Source: Tribonema minus
Lineage: Eukaryota; Sar; Xanthophyceae; Tribonematales; Tribonemataceae
DNA length: 64,000 nt
Assembly (NCBI GenBank): GCA_017506865.1
Contig: JAFCMP010000098.1
Coordinates: forward strand, 1-64,000
Direction of reading: 5' to 3'
Shown: piece by piece, positions 54,872 to 64,000 of the stretch
How positions within the stretch are numbered: the first letter of the stretch is position 1
Layout of the letters: every line of letters begins with the position of its first letter
Program-made: the position numbers and the translations under genes
The notes under the pieces: generated by a model
Seen by the model: only the letters and a program-made list of their open reading frames with translations
Database searches by the model: none
What the model was told of the DNA's origin: nothing

Positions 54872-55162
54872 CGTGTGTTGGTGTAGCTTCCTCGACTCTG
54901 TAGTAGTGTTGGATTATTTGGTGTTCCTGCTTGGGGCGGCACACCAGGGAGGGGTGACCGGCAAGACAGAAAGAGTCAGAAGCAACCTTCATGCATGCGC
55001 AGGCATCGTGAGGGGCATGACTCTGCGTGGGCACCCTGCATCTCTTCAACGAGGATACGCTTGCTGTTGGAAAACTGACACTAAAGGGCAAGGATAGCAG
55101 GGCGACGACAGCACAAGAGGAGCCCCCAAGTCGCTAGAGGCAGGCACGAACACCTGAAGACC
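54872..55162. promoter_or_regulatory. Divergent promoter region between HMG-like and GTPase genes
   Basis: Only 291 bp separate the two ATGs, so both 5' untranslated regions and promoters must share this space. I see no TATA box or other motif I would trust. Confidence 0.5.
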
Positions 55163-57916
55163 ATGGCTCTCACCGATCGCAGGGTCGCTTACCTTGTTGG
55201 CGTGGCTTTATCAGGCTGTGTTTGCTTCACCTTTTCTCTTTTTGCTCAAAAGAGCCATTTGAGCACTGGGGCATCAATCGCGCCAAAGGTGGACCGTTCT
55301 GTTGATTTCAAAAAGTGAAGTCCTCGGTGGTGTGCGCTGCAGTGCTTGCCTGGCTGCGCAGCAAAGACAGGGAGTTGGCACTGCAGAGGCACCTGCAGCA
55401 TTTTGTCGTTGCCGAACTGCACTGGCGCCTCTTTGGTAATCGATTGCCCCTCTTCGCGGACATGCTCCAGGCCGCCGCCAGGACGCGGGCCTCTGCGGCA
55501 GCCACCCTGCTGCGACTGCCCATGATTGCACAGGGCGTGCCGTCCCTGCGAATAAATCCGCGGGTACTGTCCACCAGGGACAGCGCCGCCACGCTGGACA
55601 CGAGCCTGCAGGCCGAGATCATGTCCAAGTGCGAGGATCTAAGCAGCAAGTTCATTCAGCCCCTGAATGACAGGCTGCGAGGGCCCCTAGACAAGAGCAG
55701 CAGCGGCGGCTACAGGACCACGAAACTGCCATTTGTTTTCGTTCTTGGCAACCACAGCTCCGGTGAGTCCACTCAGAGGTGACGGTGATGAAACTGGCAG
55801 CGTCAACTGTGGGAGCTTTTGTAAGTGACCACACATGGTGGATGCAGTCATGTTCTGCACATCTGCATATTATTGATGGTGGCCCTGCTGCCTGAAACTT
55901 TGCTGATCTGCAACTGCATCGGTCAACGCAGGTCATTCGCTGTCTCTGCTCAGCCTTCAAACGATGCCTGCTGTCCACGTCTTGCATCGCTGCTGCACAC
56001 AGGCAAGAGCAGCTTCATCAACCACTGCATCGGGCGGACCATTCAGACCACGGGCGTGGCGCCAACAGACGACAGTTTCACCATCATTGCGCCTGGACCC
56101 AAGGACATTGACCAGGATGGACCTGCGTTGATAGGCGACCCGGACATGGGGTTCTCAGGGTAAGTCGCAGCCCGCCAACTTGCACGCTGAGCAGTCAAGC
56201 CTTTGAGGACAGAACAGGAGAGCCAACAGTCAGCTTGTCAGCTGAATGCGGGGGCGACACTGGGCTACTGCGAACAAGTGACTGCGCCATATGCAAGGGT
56301 GTTACTATCAATGAAGGAATGTCGCAGTGCACCTCGGGGCTTGGGCTGCCTTGTATATGCTTTGCTGTTGATCACGACGCAGAGCAAGGCGTAGAGGCAC
56401 GCTGCAGAAGTCATACGCAACACATCAACCCTCGCCACCAATACTGTGCCAGTGCCAGCGCATCGTGATGTGACAGCCTCTACATGCGACTGTGTGACAT
56501 CAGGCGTTTCCCATCCTGTCCAGTGCTGATCTCGCATCATGCCCGGCCGCACCACCTTCTTCTACCGCCGCACCACGACGCACTCCCTGGCCGACCCGTT
56601 TCCTCGCCGTCTCCTCACCGCGCGTCGCAGGCTGCGGCAGTTCGGACCGGCGCTCATCCACCACACCTGCCTCAAGGTGCGGCGCGACATCGCCACGAGC
56701 ACCTTCATGATGGTGGACTCGCCGGGCATGATAGACTCGCCCGTGACGCGCGCGAGCGCGTTCGACAGCGGCGGCGGCGCTCATAACCGCTCGCTCTCCG
56801 ACCGCGGCTACGACTTTGAGGCCGTCGTGAAGTGGTTCGCGGACCGCGCGGACGTCATCCTGCTCTTCTTCGACCCCGACAAGCCCGGGACGACGGGCGA
56901 GACGCTGAGCATCCTGACGAACTCGCTCCCCGGCCTCGACCACAAGCTGTACATCGTGCTCAACAAGGCGGACAAGTTTGAGCGCATCCACGACTTTGCG
57001 CGCGCGTTCGGCTCGCTGTGCTGGAACCTGAGCAAGGTCATCCAGCGCAAGGACCTGCCGCGCATCTACACCATGTGCCTGCCGGAGGCGGACCGGCAGC
57101 AGCAGCCGGCGGCGCAGCAGCAGTACGCGGCGGCGGGGGGGGCGGGCGGCGACGCGGGGGAGAGCTCGCGCCTCGGCAGCGGCCTGCAGGTCCGTGCGCT
57201 CGCGTTGACTTACCTCCAGTGTATTACGTGCTGTCGCTGCTGCTCGCACTGCACCGCATGACAGGGTTTGTGACATGATACACGTAGTGCAACGGTCTGC
57301 CGCGTTGTGCCGTGTATCTGTTGGATTCGGACCGTCCGCAGCAACCTGCAGCATAGCAGCAGTACGTGGCGGTGGGGGGCGGCGCAGGCGGCGATGGGGG
57401 GGACAGCTCGCGCCTCGGCAGCGGCCTGCAGGTCCGTGCCTTTGTATCGAACTGCCCTTTTGTGTGTATGTGTGCTGCCACTGCTACCTGAAGTTTACCA
57501 AAGTTATGGATCGTGACGCGTAATGCGTATTGCAGCAGTCCGCCGCGCCTGAGTGGTGCATCATCCGGACTTGGATCGACGGCAGCAGCCTGGGGCATCG
57601 CAGCATTACGCGGCAGCGGGGGGGGGTGGGGGCGCTGTCGCGGGAGAACTCGCATCTTGGCAGGCCCGCAAGCCCATGCGCTACCATCACCATACATTGC
57701 GGTGGTACTCACATGCTGCCGCCGGTGTTACGGTGCGCTACCACTGTTGTTATGGGGCGCGTTCCCAACATGAGTATTTTAAAGTGAATGCGTGCGGCGA
57801 GGTGACGCGCCTTTACCGAAGGCCCAGTGACAATGGCGTCGGCAGCAGTGGCGCGCGGCGCAGCGGCAACACCACCACCACCAGCAGCAGCACCAGCACC
57901 AGCACGAGCTGAGGAG

Positions 57917-57963
<47 letters not shown>

Positions 57964-60900
57964 ACAACTCGCGCCTCAGCAGCCGCCGGCACGCAGAAAC
58001 GGGTGATCGCTGCCGTCTACACTGCATGGCTGCAGGGCTACGCATTGATGCGCACATATGAAGAACTGCTGTTCATCTCTGCCATGCAGCTGCTTGATGT
58101 GCCGTGCAATATCCGCTGCTGCCGGCTCACTCGCGGTCTGCGCTCCGCCGCTGCTGCCGGCCCCGCAGGATCTGGAGAGCACGCGCGTGACGGTGCTGTC
58201 GGAGGTCTTCAAGGCGCCCAAGCGGCGCATCGACAACATCATCACCCGCCTCACCGACTCCGTCCACCTGCTGCAAGTGCACGCCACGGTGAGGAGCTGC
58301 GCAGCGCAGCGCAACGCGCGGCACTGGGCGCTGCGATGCGTGTGCGCTAGGACTCGCGACGCGCTTTGTCTGTTTCAATCAGGAACAGGGCGCCCGCATG
58401 TGTTGCAGACTTGTCTGTCCCAAAGTGCATTGTGCACCCGCAGTCATTTGACAGGTAAATACGTGCCTCCAACAGAGTCGCTATTCGTCAGAGCGGATTG
58501 CAGGCTGTCCCCTCTCCGGCTGTAGACGCTAAGGCCTGAATGGGCCTCATGCTGTCTGTGGTACCACTCAAGGCGCAGGCCACTGTGGCTGCAAATGCGC
58601 ACCAAACTCACCCACAGGGTCGATTGCAGTGCTTGCAAATGCCATTCGGATGTGCCCGAAATGTATTGTGAGGTAGAGTTGGAGTTAGGGTTAGAGTTGG
58701 GGTCGCTTCACTCAAGTTTACCTGTCAAGTGCGGCTCTTCTCACGTGCATCAAAACTGTCCCCCTTCAAGCAGATAGTGGAGGATCTGCAGCGGGATTAC
58801 AGGCGCGCAAAGTGGGGTCAGAGGGGGACGACGCTGGCGGTGGTGGGCGCTGGAGCGGGAGCAGCGGGCGCGAGCATGTACTTGAGCGCGCCCTTGGAGG
58901 TGAGCGCTGTGGCAGCATCTTCACATGTTGAAGTATGCATGCATGAACTTCAAGACGCTCGCACCGTGCCCTCGAGCATTGTGGCAGCATCTTGATATGT
59001 TAAGGTATACATACATGAACTTTAAGGGTGCTTGCACAGTGTCCTCATATTGCGCGCGCAGGAAGGTAAGCGCTGCGCTGCGGCAGCGCTCCTGTAAACA
59101 CTTGTTAACGCGCATAGTTCAGAGGTAGAACACTGCTTCACGCCTTCAGGCTTATCGTTGCGCATAACGCATTGCACTTGCACTAGACCTTCTGACGTGA
59201 CCTCTGATACGAGCGCGCAGCCCAGCGCTGAGCGCTGAGCGCGTCCGCGCAATACTGGCCTTGAACTTGAAGTTTGAATTTAAAGTTTGACCACCATCAA
59301 TTGCAGTCAGCGGTGCCGCTGCTGGTGGATTGACCCCTCCATACAATTTTTTTTACGTTTTTCATGGCACGCTTGCCGTGGGCTGCAATGACATCATGCG
59401 ACGCTCACACCTGAATTACGCTCATGGATTATGAGGTGAGGTAGAGTGATTGAGCTAGCCCTTTCTAGGCACGCTGCTGTCGGTCGTGCACCCTTCTCGA
59501 CATCCTCACCATCAGCGTTTGCGACACTGAAGCAGTACAATGTCAGGCGCCCAAAGTATTGTCTGATGCTGATGAATTGCCCAGTGTTAGGGTTTGGGTG
59601 ACCGATGTAGCCCTAACTCTACCCCTCATCCTGACCTCTAGCTGGAAGCGCAGGCTGTCCTGTGAGTATGCTGAGCGCTGAGCACAGGACTCTGAGGTTT
59701 TTTTGCTCGCTGAGTGAGTGCGACTTCAGTTGAAGAGGTATCATGACCAAACTGAAGAAGTGACTGAGCGTAGCCACCCACCCGCATTGGATAACATGCC
59801 ACTTGCCTCAACGATCACACCTGGTGACACTCGCATGCGATGTGATGCCGACTGCTCATGCCAGCATTTGTTACATGAGCCAGCCGACACGAGGCTCTTC
59901 AAAAACAGGTCACTTTTGCTCCTTCATCAATCCTGCCACCGTCGTTTCCTGTCATTGATGAACAAGAACACACCTCGAAGAAGAAGCATATGGCTTCTTT
60001 GATGCAAGCCTTGAAGCACATACTTCCTTGTCAAATACAGCATTGAATGTAGCATTTGCGCTCTGGCCTGCCTGCCTGATTGTCCAGCTACCGGCGGCTG
60101 TGGGGGTGCTTACGGTGCTGTTAGCGGGCGGGGTGCACTTCATGACCAGCAGGACGCTGCGGCAAAAAGAGGAGCACATGCTGAGCGTTGAGGTGAGCGC
60201 AGCCAACTCTAGTTGTCATGCAATAAAAAAAAATGATAAAAGTTGAAGTTGAAGTTGAAGTGCACTTCATGACAAGCAGGACGCTGCGGCAAAAAGAGGA
60301 GCACATGTTGAGCGTTGAGGTGAGCGCAGCCAACTCTTTCTGTCATGTAACAGTAGTACGCGTTGAAGTTGAAGTTCAAGCTGTGACCTATGAATGCGAA
60401 GAGGAGCATGTGCTGAGCGTTGAAGTGAGCACAGGCCGCGCCTGCTTCATGATGGTTTGGTACTTGAGAGTTATTCCTGCCTTTCTCAATTGCATGTATG
60501 TGGTGGGGGTCCGTTGCAGCTGAAGCTGAAGTTGTGCACAAAAGGGCAAAGTGGTGAGTGTTGAGGTGATCGCAGTGGCCTGCGCACAGCCATTACTTGG
60601 AATCAACTCATGCAGCGGCCGATCTGTGTGCAGTTTCAGGAGAGTAAAACGGCGGTCACTTTGCTGTATGGATTTTGCTCCCATATTTATATCGTGCACA
60701 TTTCTGGACCCCCAGATGGCAAGCCAATGCAGCCCAGAAGAAGAATCAATACTAATGTCAGCAAAGCAGTTCATAGGCTGTGTGCCGTGAGCTACTGGCG
60801 CACATTTCGTGTTTGCAAATCAAGGCGTAGCTCAGCGCGCCGTTGTCACGTACCTAACACGCAGCTCAAACTTTCTCTCGTGTGCTGCGCCACAGGGGCT

Positions 60901-61875
60901 GAACATGCGGTTCAGCAAATGTTATGCCACGGAGCTTGCCGAAGGGGATGAGATGATCAACTCCGTTTGGAAACGCATCAGGTACGGCACCTGAGAATGT
61001 CAACTTCAATACCGCAGCTGCGGTGAAAAGCGTGGACAAGTGTTGAGGTTACTGCGGCGCATGCGGCATCGGGCTGCTCAAGGCCTCGCGCGACGTGTTG
61101 ACCTTTTTTTCTGGCTCAAAATCAGTGTTACGATCAGGGTTACCCCTGACCCTCAGGGTTGCTCTAACCTTTGTTACGATCAGGGTTACCCCTGACCCTC
61201 AGGGTTGCTCTAAAACTTGTCCTGGGTTTGGTCGCCTGACCCTGCTACTTCTTACCAGTGGTTATTCGGCGTCTCTTCACCTGTTGTTGATCTTTTTATC
61301 TCTTTCTCACCATGTAAACATTTGTCGCACAGCCAAAGCACAATTTCAAATGCCTGCCCGTCACCAACTGCCACAGCTTGCCAGACTTCGCGCAGGGAGA
61401 GCAGATCTCGTCACCGACCATGTCATCGTGCTTAAGAGTTGAACACTGTAGCTGCTCCAGACACGCCAATCCGCAGACGCTCTGTCACTCACCCATGCAC
61501 ACAACAAGCTGCATCAGCTGCGTCGCAAGCCCTGTGTTGCCCTCCTTGTCATTTGTAGAGTTTGCTCTCCTTGCATACCACTCAAGCGTTTTTGCCCGCA
61601 GCACAACTTCAACGCCTGCCCGCCACAACCGCCACTTTACCCGCAGGGAAAGCTTGAAGTTGACGCTCGGAACTTCAGGGCTCAACGCCATCCCGTCCGT
61701 CAAGGCCAACGACCTCAAGCAGCTGCAGCGCATACTTGACCAGGACATACCGTCGCTGCGGCGTAGCGCGGCGCCTGTGCAGTTCACCTACGAAGGCGCA
61801 AAAGCTGCCAGCGAAAAACCGACAGGGGAGCGGCTGAGGGACAGGGTGCATAGCAGCCCGAATCTCAATTTGTAG
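55163..61875 (+). CDS. EHD/sarcalumenin-like dynamin-family GTPase, 8 exons, apparent frameshift in exon 1
   Basis: Predicted membrane-remodelling GTPase. Exons 55163-55762, 56003-56159, 56631-57189, 58169-58288, 58774-58899, 60088-60192, 60896-60981, 61647-61875; phases agree, about 660 residues. Residues 1-30 form a hydrophobic signal or anchor (LVGVALSGCVCFTFSLF). The G domain has FVLGNHSSGKSSF (P-loop, split by intron 1), MVDSPGMID (DxxG), FFDPDKPGTTGETLSIL and LNKAD (G4), the order and wording of EHD and sarcalumenin proteins. No EH domain is seen. Two C-terminal hydrophobic segments (exons 5 and 6) suggest membrane insertion. The frame breaks at the A run 55310-55314: the N-terminal frame stops at TGA 55316 while the long frame has no ATG; one extra A would join them. 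It could be a sequencing error, a real frameshift, or a mispredicted first exon. Confidence 0.85.
57190..58168 (+). repeat. GTPase intron 3: copies of exon 3's end and a CTG microsatellite
   Basis: About 57350-57436 repeats the QQYAAAGGAGG to GLQ end with its GTCCGTGC donor. A poorer copy is at 57590-57665 and a fragment follows at 57835-57860. A run of about 15 CTG units lies at 57918-57963, followed by a further ACAACTCGCGCCTCAGCAGC fragment of the same exon end. Confidence 0.8.
58900..60087 (+). other. GTPase intron 5
   Basis: A tandem pair (GCAGCATCTTSAYATGTTRA and CATGAACTTYAAG) occurs at 58912-58957 and 58983-59028. A CCCTAA-like run is at 59608-59630. Nothing coding was recognised. 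Confidence 0.5.
60193..60895 (+). repeat. GTPase intron 6: copies of exon 6's end
   Basis: About 60260-60335 repeats the HFMTSRTLRQKEEHMLSVE-coding end and donor almost exactly. Further copies lie at 60398-60432 and 60548-60575. Spacers contain GTTGAAGTTGAAG runs (60240-60260, 60363-60380). Confidence 0.85.
61127..61215. repeat. 45-bp perfect tandem duplication
   Basis: GTTACGATCAGGGTTACCCC TGACCCTCAGGGTTGCTCTA is present twice in a row inside GTPase intron 7, containing self-complementary AGGGT/ACCCT parts. Confidence 0.85.
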
Positions 61876-62876
61876 CGATCTGGTCTCTGTTGCTGTACAT
61901 CGTTGTTCCGTGGGTGCGTAATGGCCAAGGCACGTTTTGCATGCGTGGGTGTTTCTGCTTGTCGTTGCGTGTGCGTCAACTTGAAGTATCATTGTGCTGC
62001 TGGTCATGTAGGCATGCAATCGCGCATGATGTGAATCTGCAATGTTTGGCCCGGTTGTCTCACTTTCTTTGTTTGTCAGTGGGCCTTCTTGATGCTTCAA
62101 GAAAAGATGGCACTCTGCTGACAACACATGCCAGGAGCGTGAAGAAGTGGCTTTTGAGAAAAGGGTTTATGAATCCACACGTGATGCAAACAGCGTTTTT
62201 GTAGGCGTTGTTTGACTTTTCACGCAATGCATTCAGGCTCAGCAGTATCTCAGTGGCAACAAGTGCTAGTGACATGATGCATACAAAGCAGGTGTAGCGC
62301 CCGCAGAAGCGATGCCTGCACAATGAGTTGCGGCTGTCGAAAGTTGTTCGTGGGATTGAATATGCACCACGCCTAGTAGATCTGCTCTAGGAGTGGCACA
62401 TGTAGAAGCGGTTGTGAAAACGGAGGCGGTAAGATCATGCGCTTCCCATCAGCGGGCGGCGCAGACGCCCCAAATGCAATCACCAATATTGAAGTACCCG
62501 CAGACGCATGGCCGTTGCAACCAGATGACGCTGAAAGTCGAAGCTTCCTTTTTTGGGCTAGAGGCGCATGCAAGGCAAACAGTGTGAAGCAAACAATTCC
62601 CTTGAGAGCACACAACTTCTGTTGCACAGATCATAAAACGTCAATGGCTGTCCCAGCAGTACAGGCGCCATGGTAAGAGCAAAACGCCCCTCACTGCTGA
62701 TTACTGGTTTTTAAACAGGATTGCATTTGCGAAAGCGGCGCTGAACGGCGCCAGTGGTGTGGCGTGCACAGGCAGCCGGAATGCGCACAGCCGCTCTGTG
62801 CTGCGCCGTCGCGCATTACGCTGGACAATGGGGCTGCCATAAACTGCAGTCACGACGGGCTACTTCAACTGCAGAC
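61876..62876. other. Convergent intergenic region after the GTPase gene
   Basis: Expected to hold the 3' ends of two facing genes. No coding segment or repeat was recognised. Confidence 0.5.
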
Positions 62877-64000
62877 CTACACGGTCCCCACGTGCTGCCG
62901 CGCCGGGCTGGCGCTCTGACCGCGCCGCTGCTGCCGCTGCTGCTGCTGCCGCTGCGCATTCTGCTTGTCCGCAGGCGCGCTGGCGCGGCCGTTGCCGTGC
63001 GGCGCCGCCGCTGCCGCCTCGCGCATCGACGCCTTGGCTGTGCGCAGCGCGTGCTCCACCTGCCGCGGCGGTCAGCGGTAGCACGCGTCAGCTAACGTGC
63101 GCCCCGGTGTTGTCAACACTGTCGTACAGGTATCGAGGTGCATTGTAGCGACAACACCTGGGCGCACACTAACAGCGGCACGCACACTGCAGGAAGGAGG
63201 ATGCTTCTGCCCAGGGCACACCCTCGTGGCTCGGTGGGCGGGGTGCACTCTTGGTGGCGCAGTGGCGCGCGGTGATGGCCGCCAGCAGTCCAGACGCAAC
63301 TTGAAGACGATGAGAAGCATCTCAATGACTGGCACGCCAGTCTCGAGACATGGTGCTCGAGCAGTGCATGTCTTTGAGAGGCAGCCGGCAAGCAGCATTT
63401 TTGTACAGCGTCAACGGCAACAAACGTACTGCCGTAGCCCATATGATCAACACAAGGACTAGTCTACTCCGGTGTTCACGTTTGTACACACGTGTTTATA
63501 ACCACAAAAACTGGACTACTCTAAAGTTTACGTTCACAAGGGCAGCTGCTGGTCAAACGCATCAGCGCCCCCCGCCCAGCACAGTCTTAATGCACACAGG
63601 AATCTGTGTCACAGGTGTGGCCACAGCAGGAGCATACTTGGTGGTCCTGGGACCAAATTATCAGATTGGCGAGGAAATCAGCTCTCATCACTTCACACTC
63701 ACATCTTCCACAGTGTCGAGCACTGCCGCTCTCTCAGATGGTTGTAGTGCCACCGGAAGTTGCTGCAGTTTCTGAAATCTGCGGCAGCGCACGTTGCACC
63801 AGGCAAACAGGGATACTGTGAGAGAAGGGCGTGCACGGCACGAGTACCTTTGTACTGATGCATATACCTCGCTTGCCATGTCTTGATGAGGCATGTGCAG
63901 ACATGCACGAGCTGAGCGATGATGAGTCTGAGCACTGCCTCTCTGGCGACAGTTCGTCGTCGTATGGCCCGCAGCCGCGCACTGATGCAGCGCATCCCAT
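62877..64000 (-). CDS. Small protein starting Met-Gly-Cys (putative N-myristoylated), tentative 4-exon model
   Basis: Exons in reading order 63868-64000, 63703-63778, 63598-63646, 62877-63059 have GT-AG ends and compatible phases, giving about 146 residues. It begins MGCAASVRGC, the pattern for N-myristoylation at Gly2 and palmitoylation at the Cys, implying membrane attachment. A Ser/Cys-rich acidic stretch follows, then an Arg/His/Trp-rich NFRWHYNHLRERQ segment. The last exon reads VEHALRTAKASMREAAAAA and is Gln/Arg/Ala-rich. No family recognised. Exon 3 is the weakest part. The ATG sits at the window edge, so an upstream start is not excluded. Confidence 0.4.

Noticed and set aside
56500-57354. 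284-codon minus-strand open frame
   Set aside because: Antisense shadow of the GC-rich GTPase exon 3, whose sense frame has clear GTPase motifs.
1-64000. Chromosome end suggested by TTAGGG repeats
   Set aside because: Runs are short, interspersed, in both orientations and within introns of active-looking genes, so they are interstitial.

Overview
The window is nuclear DNA of an intron-rich eukaryote. It has spliceosomal GT-AG introns, no operons, C-rich pyrimidine tracts at many acceptors, and scattered TTAGGG-type repeats inside introns. The gene set (callose/FKS-type glucan synthase, SHLQKY-type GARP transcription factor, YABBY-like HMG mini-protein) suggests a photosynthetic protist. TTAGGG-type repeats fit a stramenopile or haptophyte alga better than a plant or green alga. 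That placement is inference; no marker gene in the window settles it.

Layout. (1) Positions 1-42208, + strand: the 3' part of one very large gene for a membrane 1,3-beta-glucan (callose/chrysolaminarin-type) synthase of family GT48. I could chain 36 exons with perfectly compatible phases into about 2,093 codons ending at a TAA; the 5' end lies outside the window. (2) 44103-46378, +: a four-exon GARP/MYB-like transcription factor with a C-terminal glutamine-rich coiled coil. (3) 47036-51676, -: a four-exon Maf-type nucleotide pyrophosphatase. (4) 51954-54189, -: a weak small ORF and exon-like pieces of an unrecognised gene. (5) 54665-54871, -: a 68-residue YABBY/HMG-box-like protein. It is divergent, with 291 bp between, from (6) 55163-61875, +: an eight-exon EHD/sarcalumenin-like dynamin-family GTPase with an apparent frameshift near its N terminus. 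(7) 62877-64000, -: a tentative four-exon gene for a small protein starting Met-Gly-Cys, a possible N-myristoylated protein.

The most striking property is not a gene. Most introns of the glucan synthase, and introns of the Maf and GTPase genes, contain tandem, progressively decayed copies of the adjoining exon edge plus its splice site. Copies after an exon repeat its 3' end and donor; copies before an exon repeat the acceptor and its 5' end. A few copies keep both AG and GT and are in frame, most clearly the array after exon 35 (40385-40926), so they could be spliced as optional micro-exons. Other structures include a nested foldback repeat (29184-29624), a MITE-like element with terminal inverted repeats (24949-25281), two dispersed repeat families, and a head-to-head telomere-like palindrome (14193-14231).

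The genes are functionally unrelated housekeeping or regulatory genes. The only structural link I see is the short divergent promoter between the HMG-like and GTPase genes.
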